Below, piece after piece: positions 7,961 through 18,224 of a stretch of DNA of 64,000 nucleotides (positions are counted from its first letter, which is position 1; each line of letters begins with the position of its first letter). Both the position numbers and the translations under genes were made by a program. Below the pieces are notes generated by a model. It was not told the origin of the DNA. It made no database searches and was given only the letters and a program-made list of their open reading frames with translations. The stretch lies in the NCBI GenBank assembly GCA_963711495.1, contig CAVQEK010000004.1:1240001-1304000 (forward strand). The letters run 5' to 3'. This DNA comes from CAVQEK01 sp963711495. GTDB taxonomy: Bacteria; Bacteroidota; Bacteroidia; Cytophagales; Cyclobacteriaceae.

Positions 7961-10711
7961 ATGAAAAGGGAATGGATTTTTGTTAGTGGGTTATTGCTTT
8001 CAATGGCGATGGCCCTCTCTTCATGCAATAAGGAGACTCCCGGGCATTTCGAAAAACTGCTGTGTGATTTTGCAGTGCAACCCAATAATATCGATCAGTC
8101 CACTCCGAGATTTTCATGGATCTATGACACCAATGAACGCGGAAGCAGTCAATCCGCTTATCGCATCGTGGTGGCCAGTTCCGAAGAGCAATTAAAAAAC
8201 GGCAATTTTGATTGCTGGGATTCTGGTAAAATTATTTCCGGTGAAACCATTAACCATCCCTATGAGGGTAAGGCGCTTAAAAGCAACACCGGGTATTACT
8301 GGCGGGTTTATATTTGGGATGACCAAAATGATGAAATGACCAGCCCGGTAACTCAATTTGGTACCGCATTGCTTCATCAAAGTGACTGGCAAGCCCAATG
8401 GATTGGTGCCGGTCCGGCGACAGAACCAAGACCGCCTGCCGGTTTTTTCAAGGATGTAAAAGAACAATACAATTTGAAGGACACCGTAAAACATAACGGC
8501 CGATCGGTATTGCTGCGCAAGAATATTCAATTAAAGAAAATAGTTAAGTCTGCCAAATTATATATTAGCGGATTGGGTTTTTATGAATTATACATTAATG
8601 GGCATCGGGTTGGCGACCATGTGCTCACCCCGGCTAAGACTAACTACAGAAAGCAAGTTTTATATGACACTTATGATGTTCGTGACTTATTGAATAAAGG
8701 GTCAAATGTTTTGGGTATCCAATTGGGCAATGGCTGGTTCAATCCTTATAAAAAATGGTGGGATCAATACAGAATGCAATGGTTCGGATCGAAGCGGGCA
8801 ATTCTGCAATTGGAAATCACCTATAATGACAGTACGCAGCAAACAATAATCTCAGACAAAACGTGGAAGACGGCTCCGGGACCAGTGCTGTACAATTGTA
8901 TTTATGATGGCGAAGTATACGACGCCAATCAGGAATACCCTGGCTGGAGCCAACCCGCCTTTGATGACACCTTGTGGAAGCCAGTCAATATTGTGGAGTC
9001 ACCAGGAGGCCAGTTGATTTCTCAGGTGATGCCACCGACCAGAATAACTGATTTTATTAACCCGGTAAAAATGGGCCAACCTCAACCGGGCATGCAAGTT
9101 TATGACATGGGGCAAAACTTTGCCGGCTGGGTAAGGATTAAAATGAAAGGGAATAAAGGGACCAGGTTGAAGATCCGGTTCGCCGAAGATCTGCACGATG
9201 ACGGCACCATTGATGTGACGAGCAATGAGCATGCCGATGCCACTGCCACCTATATTTTAAAAGGGGGCGGACCTGAAACTTATCAGCCGCATTTCACTTA
9301 TTTTGGCTTTCGGTATGTGGAATTGACGGCGGAACCAGCCCTGCCGGAAATTGTTTCATTGGACGGTTGCGTTGTTCATACCGACAACAAATTAGGAGGG
9401 CAATTCGAATGTGGCAATGCCCTGATCAATAAGATCCATCATGCCACAGTCTGGTCTCAAAAGAGCAATATGATCGGTTATCCGATGGATTGTCCCCAGC
9501 GCGATGAACGATTGGGTTGGTTTGGCGATGCCCAGGTCACGGCTGAAGAAGCGATGTTCAATTTTGATATGGCGCTGTTTTACAAAAACTGGATCAGTGG
9601 TATTCGTGAAAATCAAGATTCGAAAACCGGGGACATTCCTATAATTAGTCCCAGGCCATACATTTGGGATGAGGGCGTTGAATGGAGCAGCACATTTATT
9701 TTGATGGCCTGGAAAAATTATGTTTTTTATGGCGATACGACCATCCTGTCAGATAATTATGACGCCATGAAGCGATACATGACATTCCTCGACAGTATTT
9801 CTTCCAACTATATTTTGCCCATGGGCTGGATCGGAGATTGGGGCAGCCTGGTGAAAGGATGGAAAGAAGGCCAGCCGGAATCGGTACCAACGGCGTTTTA
9901 TTACTTCAATGCCATAACGCTGGAAAAGATAGCCCAGGTGCTTGATTATCCGTCTGATGCCGGGCATTTTGCTCAATTGGCTTCGGCGATTCGGGGCATC
10001 TACAACAAAAAATATTTTAATGATTCGACAGAAAATTATAATGACGGCAGCCAGATGGCCAATGCTTTTCCGCTATACCTGGGCTTAGTACTGGAAAACC
10101 ATCAGCAAGGGGTGTTGAAAAACCTTATTGACGATATTGTTGAAACCAACAATACCCATCTAACCACCGGGGTCCTGGGCACAAAATATATGATTGATGC
10201 GCTGACTATGAATGACCGGCCGGACATTGCCTGGAAACTGGCTACACAAACCACCTACCCGAGCTGGTATGAAATGATGAAAAAATATACGACGGTCTGT
10301 GAATTCTGGACGCTGAAACAATCCAAAAATCATGTGATGATGGGCAGCATCGATGCATGGTTTTACAAAACTTTGGCTGGGATACAGCCGCAGGAAGATC
10401 ACCCTGCATTTAAGGAGTTCACTATAAAACCATATATTCCCGAAGGGTTAGATAGCGCAAAAGCGAGAACGACAACCATCCGGGGCACCATTGTTTCCTC
10501 CTGGAAAAAGAGTGATGGAAAACTCAGACTGGACGTGACGGTTCCTTTTAATACCTCGGCCTTGATTTACATTCCGGCCGGTGAAAAGGATTTGGTGCTG
10601 GAACGGGGCGTGCCGCTTGACAATGCCGCTGAGATCAGTAATATCGAACAGGAAAACGATTATCGGAAAGTGGCGGTGAAGTCTGGGATTTATCATTTTG
10701 AAATCGAGTGA
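7961..10711 (+). CDS. GH78 alpha-L-rhamnosidase lipoprotein
   Basis: I start at the ATG 7961, giving 916 residues, because it is followed at once by a lipoprotein signal (MKREW...MALSSC-NK); the frame runs back to a TTG at 7916 but that would add a non-signal leader. The architecture is a full-length GH78: N-terminal beta domain (CDFAVQPNNIDQSTPRFSW), the rhamnosidase N-terminal module with GLGFYELYINGHRVGD, a jelly-roll domain, then an (alpha/alpha)6 barrel with the family signature DCPQRDERLGWFGDAQ at about residues 510-525, which carries the acidic catalytic residues, and GWIGDWG further on. A C-terminal beta domain closes the protein. It hydrolyses terminal alpha-L-rhamnose. No SusCD pair is adjacent, so it may serve several substrates. 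Confidence 0.95.
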   Translation: MKREWIFVSGLLLSMAMALSSCNKETPGHFEKLLCDFAVQPNNIDQSTPRFSWIYDTNERGSSQSAYRIVVASSEEQLKNGNFDCWDSGKIISGETINHPYEGKALKSNTGYYWRVYIWDDQNDEMTSPVTQFGTALLHQSDWQAQWIGAGPATEPRPPAGFFKDVKEQYNLKDTVKHNGRSVLLRKNIQLKKIVKSAKLYISGLGFYELYINGHRVGDHVLTPAKTNYRKQVLYDTYDVRDLLNKGSNVLGIQLGNGWFNPYKKWWDQYRMQWFGSKRAILQLEITYNDSTQQTIISDKTWKTAPGPVLYNCIYDGEVYDANQEYPGWSQPAFDDTLWKPVNIVESPGGQLISQVMPPTRITDFINPVKMGQPQPGMQVYDMGQNFAGWVRIKMKGNKGTRLKIRFAEDLHDDGTIDVTSNEHADATATYILKGGGPETYQPHFTYFGFRYVELTAEPALPEIVSLDGCVVHTDNKLGGQFECGNALINKIHHATVWSQKSNMIGYPMDCPQRDERLGWFGDAQVTAEEAMFNFDMALFYKNWISGIRENQDSKTGDIPIISPRPYIWDEGVEWSSTFILMAWKNYVFYGDTTILSDNYDAMKRYMTFLDSISSNYILPMGWIGDWGSLVKGWKEGQPESVPTAFYYFNAITLEKIAQVLDYPSDAGHFAQLASAIRGIYNKKYFNDSTENYNDGSQMANAFPLYLGLVLENHQQGVLKNLIDDIVETNNTHLTTGVLGTKYMIDALTMNDRPDIAWKLATQTTYPSWYEMMKKYTTVCEFWTLKQSKNHVMMGSIDAWFYKTLAGIQPQEDHPAFKEFTIKPYIPEGLDSAKARTTTIRGTIVSSWKKSDGKLRLDVTVPFNTSALIYIPAGEKDLVLERGVPLDNAAEISNIEQENDYRKVAVKSGIYHFEIE

Positions 10712-11019
10712 TCCCGAATTCGGTGGAAGAGTTGGACGCCTTAACCCAAGAAAATTTTCTGTAGGAAAACTATATTTTCACATGCATCGCCTGCTTAATC
10801 AATTGAACCACAGAACCAAACCACTGCAACGACACAGTCTCGGATGACTGCCACATCGCATCCCGTTCAGAATCTTCCGTTTTATTTGTTTTGTTACTTG
10901 CCTTTGAGCAATTTTGCATTCCCAAATTAAATTTGCGGACACCAATATTTTGAATTAGACCAACGAGATTTATCAGTCTGACTGTCCGGAAGTGAATTTT
11001 TTAAATTAAATTCTTGAGC
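10712..11019. other. Intergenic region, no gene seen
   Basis: About 308 bp lie between the GH78 stop and the GT9 gene. I see a short palindrome (CCGAATTCGG, 10716-10725) directly after the GH78 stop but no T-run, so it is not a convincing terminator. No open frame of protein-like composition was found. A promoter for the GT9 gene is expected here but was not identified. Confidence 0.4.
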
Positions 11020-12243
11020 ATGAATGTCTCTTCAATGCGTTCGATAGACCGGTGGGCAGGCATACCGTTATGTTTTATTTTAGGCAATCTCAACAGGGTC
11101 TGGAAGGCAATCACATTTTCCAAAACGGCAATTCCGGATGTTCAAAATACATTGTTTATTGAATTGTCTGAAATGGGAAGTGCCATAATTGTCGACCCCG
11201 CCATGCGCAATTTGCAAGAACGGGGTAAGGCCAATTTGTTCTTCATGATTTTTAAGGACAATGTAAAAAGCCTTTATCTCTTGAACACCGTGTCCAAGGA
11301 TCATATATTTTGTATGCGTTCGGCCAATATGTTTGTGTTAGTCCTGGATATATTCAGATACATTGTTTGGTGTCGTAAAAATCATATCACCACGGTAATC
11401 GATTTGGAGTTGTTTTCGAGGTTCACGGCACTGCTGAGTTTAATGAGTGGCGCTGGTGCCAGAATTGGATTTAACAGCCACCATGATGAGGGTTTATATC
11501 GCGGGGGGATCATGAATTTCCCGGTACGTTATAATCCGCATGTGCATATGTCTGTCAATTTTATGTCTTTGGTAAACAGGGCATTGGGAATGCACCACAA
11601 TCCATATTCTACCACGCCGGTGAATCCTGCAGAATTGAAACTGGCGAAAGTAAAAATCGATCAAAAGCGTATTCAGGAAATAAAAAATAAAATACTGAAA
11701 ATTTATCCATCCTGGACTGATCAGAAAATTGTACTGCTTAATGTCAATGCTTCAGACTTGTTGCCGCAAAGAAGATGGATGCCTGAAAAGTTTGCGGAAG
11801 TCGCTGGCAAACTTCTGGAAAAGTACGATGATATTGTCATTCTGGCAACCGGGGCCCCAAAGGAAAAGGACTACGTCCAAAACGTAGTGGATCAGGTGGA
11901 AAGTGACCGATTTATCAATACCGCCGGGATATTTCAATTTGAAGATTTGGTTTGGTTGTATTATGTGAGCAGCCTGATGCTGACCAATGACTCAGGGCCT
12001 GCGCATTTCGCTTCAGTAACCCCTTTGAAGATCTTTGTAATTTTTGGGCCGGAAACTCCAACACTGTATATGCCCATGGGTAATGCAGAAGCCATTTATT
12101 TGGGCTTGCCTTGTTCTCCATGTGTAAGCGCCGCCAATCACCGCAAAACAACTTGTCTTACAAGGCCATGCGTTACGGGTATTTCTGTTCAAATGGTGTA
12201 TGACCGGCTGAATGCCCACTTGCAAATGCCAAATGCGGGTTAA
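11020..12243 (+). CDS. GT9 heptosyltransferase-like glycosyltransferase
   Basis: The 407-residue protein belongs to the ADP-heptose:LPS heptosyltransferase family (GT9, GT-B fold). The C-terminal Rossmann half has the family signature LTNDSGPAHFASV near residue 326 and a nucleotide-binding segment IVLLNVNASDLLPQRRW near 240; the N-terminal half contains VIDLELFSRFTALLSLMSGA, usual for the acceptor domain. A cysteine-rich stretch (GLPCSPCVSAANHRKTTC) near the end resembles one seen in many GT9 proteins. The ATG at 11020 is preferred over an in-frame TTG at 11014. It stands alone among secreted hydrolases, but the HldE-like kinase-phosphatase in the nearby minus-strand operon could be functionally linked through cell-surface glycan assembly. 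Donor and acceptor are unknown. Confidence 0.85.
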   Translation: MNVSSMRSIDRWAGIPLCFILGNLNRVWKAITFSKTAIPDVQNTLFIELSEMGSAIIVDPAMRNLQERGKANLFFMIFKDNVKSLYLLNTVSKDHIFCMRSANMFVLVLDIFRYIVWCRKNHITTVIDLELFSRFTALLSLMSGAGARIGFNSHHDEGLYRGGIMNFPVRYNPHVHMSVNFMSLVNRALGMHHNPYSTTPVNPAELKLAKVKIDQKRIQEIKNKILKIYPSWTDQKIVLLNVNASDLLPQRRWMPEKFAEVAGKLLEKYDDIVILATGAPKEKDYVQNVVDQVESDRFINTAGIFQFEDLVWLYYVSSLMLTNDSGPAHFASVTPLKIFVIFGPETPTLYMPMGNAEAIYLGLPCSPCVSAANHRKTTCLTRPCVTGISVQMVYDRLNAHLQMPNAG

Positions 12244-12411
12244 TGCCAATAGAATACCTGGAATTTATGATGGAATAGTTCAAATAAATTGCTCTTGATC
12301 GGTTAAATAAAAATATTTTTTATCCTCCCAATAAGTAGTATTTCAGATGATTAAGTCAACAAAGGAAGTTTTTTATCTGATTATAATGAGGAGAATTTTA
12401 GAGTATAAACC

Positions 12412-14568
12412 ATGAAAAATTTAGCAAGAATATTTCTAAGTGTGTGTTTTCTGGCTTGGATCACTTTGGCCTGTGCCCAATCACCTTCCTGGACGGAAGT
12501 TGCACCGGGGATCTGGAAAGCGATTGTCGGTCAACCCGATGCCTACGATTTGTTGAAAGCTGCCGGTGCGGAGCCCAATATGGAGGTCATATCAAAAATG
12601 GGAGAAATGGATTTTCCCCTGGATAAAACACATATTTTCGCCGATGCCAATAACTGTAAAACCACACTCCGGTTTCCTTTGGAGCGCGGTGAAGAACTCT
12701 ATGGGTTTGGCCTCAATTTTCAGACGGTTCATCAACGCGGAAAGATACTGCGCCTGCACGTTGATCACTACGGAGGAACAGATAACGGAAGAACTCATTC
12801 TCCCACGCCTTTTTATATATCGTCAAAAGGATATGGAGTATTCATCAATGCCGCACGTTACATTGAAGTGTATGCCGGAACAGCAGCACGCATTGACAGC
12901 AAAAATGCTCCTGAACCCAGAGATCGCAATACAGACAAAAACTGGACCGCCAGTCCATATTCAGATGCGGTAGAAATGCTGGTTCCAACCGGTGGCGTGG
13001 AGATCTATATCTTTGCCGGACCAACACCCCTGGATGCCATCCGGCGATATAACCTGTTCAATGGCGGGGGGCCGTTGCCTCCACGGTGGGGACTGGGGTT
13101 TACACAAAGGGTTCATATGATGTACACCGCTCAACAGGTCATCGCAGAGGCCAGGGAATTTGAGGAAAAAGGATATCCACTCGATTTTATTGGTCTGGAA
13201 CCAGGATGGCAAAGCAAAGCCTATCCCTGTACCTTTGAATGGGACAAGGATCGATTCCCGCGTCCGGCAGAATTTGTCAATCAGCTCAAGTCTATGGGTG
13301 TACGTATTAACCTCTGGACCAATCCCTATATTTCTCCTGATGCGTCCATGTATCATGCAATACGCCCATATGTGGCTTCACACACCGTTTGGGCCGGGGC
13401 AGTACCAGATCTCACCATACCCAAGGCCCGCGAAATCTTCTGGTCAACTTTTGAAAAAAATCATGTTGATATTGGCGTCAGCGGATATAAGATCGATGAG
13501 GTGGATGGCTACGACCAGTGGCTATGGCCGGATGTCGCCATGTTTCCTTCCGGGATCAGTGCCGAACAAATGCGCCAAACCTACGGCCTGCTGGTTCAGC
13601 GGGAAAGCACCAGGCTTTTTCACGATCACAATCGCCGGACATACGGATTGGTAAGGGCTTCTAATGGAGGAGGTTCTTCTTTCCCCTATGTGATCTATAA
13701 TGACTACTATAAACATGAAGATTTTATCACCGCTTTGATCAACAGTGGATTTGCCGGGGTACTGTGGACACCGGAAGTACGCGCTTCCAAAACCGGTGAG
13801 GAATGGTTGCGCCGGGTCCAAACGGTGGTGTTCTCTCCGATGGCGATGATCAATGCCTGGGCAAGCGGCACAAAACCGTGGTCTTTTCCTGAAGTTGCCG
13901 ATGATGTCAAAAAGATGGCCATGCTTCGCATGCAGATGATGCCATACTGGTACAGTGAGTTTGCAAAATATCATTTTGAGGGTACGCCGCCTTTCCGTGC
14001 AATGGACCTTGAAGAAGGATTCCGGTCACAACAAAGCGAGGCTACACCAGCGAACGATCAGGTTAATCTGGTGGAAAACCCCTACGCTTTAGCGGTGCGC
14101 AATGAAGTGAAAGACCAGTATATGGCAGGTGAATATTTATTGGTTGCGCCCATGTTTACAGGACAGACATCGAGGCAAGTAATCCTGCCAAAAGGGAATT
14201 GGTACGATTTCTATACCGGTGCGTATGCCGGCAATGGTGAGATTATTACAGTAACACCCGGTCTTGCTAAAATTCCTGTGTATGTGAAAGACGGCGGGAT
14301 AATCCCGATGATGGAACCAAGGCTGCATGCACCTGGAGCAGATGAAAAAGTAAATATTGAGATCCGGCACTATGGTGAGAAGCCTGGAACCTATCAACTC
14401 TATGATGACGATGGCGAAACCTACAATTATGAAAAAGGGGATTATTCCTGGCGTGAGATTGTAGTTGAACGCGATAAAAACGGAAACTTCAAGGGCCACA
14501 TCTCTAAGGCTGAAAAAAACAAACCCAATTCCATCAGTAAAGTTACCTGGAAATTCATGCCCTTTTAG
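12412..14568 (+). CDS. GH31 family alpha-glycosidase, secreted
   Basis: The 718-residue enzyme fits GH31 (alpha-glucosidase, alpha-xylosidase and related). A signal peptide ends LACAQS; C21 could be a loosely conserved lipobox cysteine, or cleavage may follow ACA. The N-terminal beta-sandwich has GEELYGFGLNFQ near residue 93-103. In the barrel, PPRWGLGFTQR opens the catalytic domain, and SGYKIDEVDG contains the expected nucleophile (D362). ASNGGGSSFPYV and GFAGVLWTPEVR follow where acid/base and subsite residues lie. The C-terminus has LYDDDGETYNYEKGDY, typical of GH31 beta domains. Substrate cannot be decided from sequence. Confidence 0.9.
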   Translation: MKNLARIFLSVCFLAWITLACAQSPSWTEVAPGIWKAIVGQPDAYDLLKAAGAEPNMEVISKMGEMDFPLDKTHIFADANNCKTTLRFPLERGEELYGFGLNFQTVHQRGKILRLHVDHYGGTDNGRTHSPTPFYISSKGYGVFINAARYIEVYAGTAARIDSKNAPEPRDRNTDKNWTASPYSDAVEMLVPTGGVEIYIFAGPTPLDAIRRYNLFNGGGPLPPRWGLGFTQRVHMMYTAQQVIAEAREFEEKGYPLDFIGLEPGWQSKAYPCTFEWDKDRFPRPAEFVNQLKSMGVRINLWTNPYISPDASMYHAIRPYVASHTVWAGAVPDLTIPKAREIFWSTFEKNHVDIGVSGYKIDEVDGYDQWLWPDVAMFPSGISAEQMRQTYGLLVQRESTRLFHDHNRRTYGLVRASNGGGSSFPYVIYNDYYKHEDFITALINSGFAGVLWTPEVRASKTGEEWLRRVQTVVFSPMAMINAWASGTKPWSFPEVADDVKKMAMLRMQMMPYWYSEFAKYHFEGTPPFRAMDLEEGFRSQQSEATPANDQVNLVENPYALAVRNEVKDQYMAGEYLLVAPMFTGQTSRQVILPKGNWYDFYTGAYAGNGEIITVTPGLAKIPVYVKDGGIIPMMEPRLHAPGADEKVNIEIRHYGEKPGTYQLYDDDGETYNYEKGDYSWREIVVERDKNGNFKGHISKAEKNKPNSISKVTWKFMPF

Positions 14569-14878
14569 AGATACAAATTTAGGTTAATCGTACATGCTGG
14601 CCGTTTTTCTTTAGAAGGCACAATTATATGGTCATCTGACCGGAGGTGTTTACTATATGTTTGATAGTGCTCTTAATAATGGGGATTTCAAAATGATTGA
14701 AACCAAGGATACCGGTTTTGATCCCAAACCCGTCCACGAATGACCAACCCTATATCGTGGGACATAAAAAGACGAACTGCAGTGGAATATAATATATTTT
14801 CCAAATAGATGGGGCCACAAGCTAATTTCACGAATGTACTCCGGTTAATCCTCTTGCCGAAAATTATGCTTTTTAGGC
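14569..14878. pseudogene. Convergent intergenic region with possible gene remnant
   Basis: The 310 bp between the converging GH31 and esterase genes contain short frames that look protein-like yet are broken by stops. One reads GHLTGGVYYMFDSALNNGD... and ends at a stop near 14743; another, in a different frame near 14855, reads TPVNPLAENYAF. This may be a decayed gene, but no family could be assigned and chance is possible. No intrinsic terminator hairpin was found. Confidence 0.25.
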
Positions 14879-15706
14879 CTAATTTAACTTTATTTCTTTT
14901 AAGATCCGCAGCGTCAACAGGCTGGCAGGGCCGACCATTCCACCGTGGTCAAACCCATCCATCTCATACAAAAAGGTTTGCTGATGCCCAACAACTTTCA
15001 TCATGCGGTACATATAGGCATTTTCTTCATAACGCCCCAACATCTCTTTTTCTCGATCACCAGTGATCAAATACAGGGGAGGGGCATCCTTGCGAACGAA
15101 ATAAAGTGGTGCGTACTGATCAATGATGGGTTGAGTACCGGGAATTCCCCGTTCCTGACGGACCGTAAAATGCGTGATGGTATGGCCGCTAAATGGTATC
15201 AATGCCGCAATCTTGTCGGCATCAACCCCAAATTCTGCCAGATAATGTTTATCCATCCCTACCATACTGGCCAGATATCCGCCTGCAGAGTGTCCGGAAA
15301 CCACAATTTTTGCCGTGGAGCCACCATATTCCTCAATATGATGAAACACCCAGGCTACGGCGGCTGCGGCGTCTTCGATATATGCTGGACATTTTACCTT
15401 CGGATTCAGTCTGTAATTGACAGCAACCACCGCGATGCCTTTGTTTCTCCATTCTTCGGGAATATACTTTTCACCACTGGTGATGCCCCCTCCATGAAAC
15501 CAGACAATCGTCGCAAACCCGGTAATGTTGTCCGGATAGTACACATCGAGCCGGCATCGCGCTTTCATATAATCGGTTAAATCATTGCCTTCCCGGTAGA
15601 GTATATCCTTGGCTGTTTTGAAGGTGGTCGCCTCCTTGGCGTGCGATGAGATGAAAATGAATAGGAAAAGAAAGAATGAGGTCAGGAAATGACGGAGAAA
15701 GTTCAT
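14879..15706 (-). CDS. Secreted alpha/beta-hydrolase, carboxylesterase-like
   Basis: A 275-residue alpha/beta-hydrolase with an N-terminal signal peptide (hydrophobic core about residues 8-21, cleavage after SSHA). The oxyanion-hole motif HGGG is at 71-74, the nucleophile elbow GHSAGG puts the catalytic serine at S140, and a C-terminal histidine in GFDHGG (about H254) fits the triad. This pattern is that of the hormone-sensitive-lipase / feruloyl-acetyl esterase group. Secretion and location among glycoside hydrolases suggest removal of acetyl or similar ester groups from polysaccharide. It is transcribed alone, convergent with GH31. Confidence 0.85.
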   Translation of the reverse strand: MNFLRHFLTSFFLFLFIFISSHAKEATTFKTAKDILYREGNDLTDYMKARCRLDVYYPDNITGFATIVWFHGGGITSGEKYIPEEWRNKGIAVVAVNYRLNPKVKCPAYIEDAAAAVAWVFHHIEEYGGSTAKIVVSGHSAGGYLASMVGMDKHYLAEFGVDADKIAALIPFSGHTITHFTVRQERGIPGTQPIIDQYAPLYFVRKDAPPLYLITGDREKEMLGRYEENAYMYRMMKVVGHQQTFLYEMDGFDHGGMVGPASLLTLRILKEIKLN

Positions 15707-16154
15707 AGTCGTATGTCGTTTTTATAATTTGGTAATAATATGGTGTGTCAGGTTAAATGTCATTTAAAAATTCTGATACGCTTAATCATTAAGTGATTGA
15801 ATATACAATTAATGTTGCATATTAAAACCGTTTCTGCATGCAGTATATTGGCCTTCTCTCAAACATAATTTAACAAATAAAATGACTTTAAACCCCATAG
15901 AATTGGCTTACAAATATATTATTTCATTGGGCCTCTGAAAAGGAATGAGTTTAAAGGAATTATTGTTTCATGTATCGCGTTAACTGGCATACTGACAGGT
16001 GAAACTTTACGCATTTATTAACTTTTGATTAATTAATTTTTTCCAGACACACAAATCAATAGAATCTTCAGAACAAATTCCTAATCACTCTTGGAAATTA
16101 TATTAAAAGTATAATTTTAGGGCTGAAAGTGAATCGAGTTCAAATTATCGCCAG
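15707..16154. other. Divergent intergenic region
   Basis: These 448 bp separate the esterase (minus) from the TonB receptor (plus), so both promoters should be here. Two perfect short palindromes occur, CTTAAtcaTTAAG at 15781-15793 and CTGCATGCAG at 15834-15843, either of which could be an operator half-site pair. No gene-like frame and no clear promoter pair were found. Confidence 0.35.
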
Positions 16155-18167
16155 ATGCAGTTCAAATCATTGAAGTATTTATTGATCATTTCTGTCCTTT
16201 TTATCAATATCCGGGAGGGATATGGTCAGAATGATTCCATCAAAACCATTGAATTAAACAATGTTTATATTACTGAGACCAAACCATCATTCAATACCAC
16301 CAGCAAGGATATTATCGCCATTACCAATACTGAAATGAAAGAACGGGGGGCTCAAACCCTCTCTGATGCCATTGCTACTCTTCCGGGAGTGAGTCAGCTT
16401 ACAACCGGGGCAATTTCGAAACCTGTCATTCGTGGTGTTTATGGAAATCGAATTCAAATTAATGTGGCTGGAATTCACCTCGAAGACCAGGAATGGGAGG
16501 ATGAACACGGCCTTGGAATATCCGATGTGGGAATTGAACGTGTCGAACTGATAAAAGGCCCGGCTTCCCTGATGTTTGGCTCGAATGCCATGGGAGGCGT
16601 GATCAATATCATTGAGGAAGATCTGCCAGAGCCCGGTCAAACACGACAGAATTTAAACCTGAAATTGTTCAGCAATACCTATGGCGTTGGATTGGACTAT
16701 GGTTATAAGGAAACCCGTAAAAACTCCTTCCTTTTCAGGGCTGGTTTGGAAAACCATGCAGATTATTCGGATGGGTCCGGGGAACGTGTTCCCAATACGC
16801 GGTTTGCTTTATATAATCTTAATCTCGGATACGTCATTCGCCACGATCATTGGAAATCCGATAACCGATTGATGACAGCGTTCAATCAGTTTGGATTTAT
16901 CTCGGATACCAGTGATATCATGGAAACAGAGGATGAACCCAGGCTTAGCCGCAAGTTTGACGAAGCGCATCACAGTGTTTTCTTTACCATGTTTTCAAGT
17001 GTAAATACGGTCCAGATGAATGAGAACACGGCGTTGAATATTACACTGGGGGTTCAGAATAACCATCGACAGGAACAGGAGAGGGGCAACCATGTCGATC
17101 TGGATTTGTTGCTGAATACCATAACCTTGAACAGTTCTGTAAGTAAGCATTTGAATAATAATTGGAACTGGACAAACGGCATCGCCGGAATGTTCCAAAA
17201 AAACAAAAACCTTGGAAGCCGGATAATTGTCCCGGACGCCTCGATTGTGGAAGGATCAGCATATAGTTATATCAAAAATCAACATGAATGGGGGAAGCTG
17301 AAAGGGTTTTTTGAAACCGGGTTACGATATGATCACCGTCAGATCACCACGTATCAAACCGGTAATTTTAATACCCCTACCAGCGCCATACCGCCATTTG
17401 ATAAAGGTTCCAATGTGGTGAACGGTTCTCTGGGAGAGAGCCTTATCATTAAAGATCTTGTGCTTAAATTGGATATTGGAAGTGGATTCCGCGCAGGTAA
17501 CCTCGCCGAATTATCGGCTAACGGATTACATGAGGGGACACCAAACTGGTACATCGGCGATCCGGACCTCAAGATCGAACAGTGCCTGAACGCCGATATA
17601 TCAGCAAGCTGGCAATACAAAGGCTTTTTGCTGAGTGGCTCAATCTTTCATAACAGGTTTCGTAACTATATTTATCTTCAGCCAACAGATGAAGAATATT
17701 TCGGCTTTAATATTTACCGGTTCGAACAAACTGATGCAATCCTCCAGGGTTTTGAGGCTGGTCTAAGTTATGAAAATGAGCATGGATTCAATATAGCACT
17801 GGACTATTCCTTCCTGGATGCAAAGCGAACTGATGGTTCGTGGTTGCCGATGATGCCTGCCAACCGGTTATTAATTAATGCGAAATATTTTTTACCGGTG
17901 AAAAATGATCAATGGCAGGACCCGTATTTCCTCTTTGGGGTGAACTATTGTGAAGCCCAAAATCATACGGACATTTTTGAGGAAACGACACCATCCTATT
18001 TGTTATTCAACGCAGGGGCCGGGGTAAGCTACCGTTCTCTGCGATTTATTTTAACCTGCCGGAACTTGACAAACCAGTTGTATTATGATCATTTGTCGCG
18101 CCTGAAATATTATGACATGTACGATATGGGCCGCAATTTCGTGCTTAATGTCGGATGGCAGTTCTGA
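16155..18167 (+). CDS. TonB-dependent outer-membrane receptor (non-SusC type)
   Basis: This 670-residue protein has a signal peptide ending near GYGQ, a plug domain (about residues 35-160) with TLSDAIATLPGVSQ and GPASLMFGSNAMGGVINII, and a long beta-strand-rich barrel ending in the outer-membrane C-terminal pattern FVLNVGWQF. It is much shorter than SusC proteins, and has neither the STN nor the carboxypeptidase-D-like N-terminal domain. The layout is like metal, siderophore or vitamin receptors such as the ZnuD/HmuR group rather than glycan importers. The plug carries an acidic, His-containing stretch (HLEDQEWEDEHG, near residue 112) that could bind a metal. The small lipoprotein gene 57 bp downstream is probably co-transcribed. 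Ligand unknown. Confidence 0.9.
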   Translation: MQFKSLKYLLIISVLFINIREGYGQNDSIKTIELNNVYITETKPSFNTTSKDIIAITNTEMKERGAQTLSDAIATLPGVSQLTTGAISKPVIRGVYGNRIQINVAGIHLEDQEWEDEHGLGISDVGIERVELIKGPASLMFGSNAMGGVINIIEEDLPEPGQTRQNLNLKLFSNTYGVGLDYGYKETRKNSFLFRAGLENHADYSDGSGERVPNTRFALYNLNLGYVIRHDHWKSDNRLMTAFNQFGFISDTSDIMETEDEPRLSRKFDEAHHSVFFTMFSSVNTVQMNENTALNITLGVQNNHRQEQERGNHVDLDLLLNTITLNSSVSKHLNNNWNWTNGIAGMFQKNKNLGSRIIVPDASIVEGSAYSYIKNQHEWGKLKGFFETGLRYDHRQITTYQTGNFNTPTSAIPPFDKGSNVVNGSLGESLIIKDLVLKLDIGSGFRAGNLAELSANGLHEGTPNWYIGDPDLKIEQCLNADISASWQYKGFLLSGSIFHNRFRNYIYLQPTDEEYFGFNIYRFEQTDAILQGFEAGLSYENEHGFNIALDYSFLDAKRTDGSWLPMMPANRLLINAKYFLPVKNDQWQDPYFLFGVNYCEAQNHTDIFEETTPSYLLFNAGAGVSYRSLRFILTCRNLTNQLYYDHLSRLKYYDMYDMGRNFVLNVGWQF

Positions 18168-18224
18168 GGTTCTCCCTTAATATTATGATCACAATTGTCT
18201 AACTATAAATTAAATTAAATCAAC

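Noticed and set aside
12961..13974. Long minus-strand frames under GH31
   Set aside because: They overlap the GH31 catalytic domain and show low-complexity antisense composition without recognisable motifs.
15834..15843. CTGCATGCAG as a definite operator
   Set aside because: A ten-base palindrome is expected by chance at this scale and no second copy was seen at other promoters.
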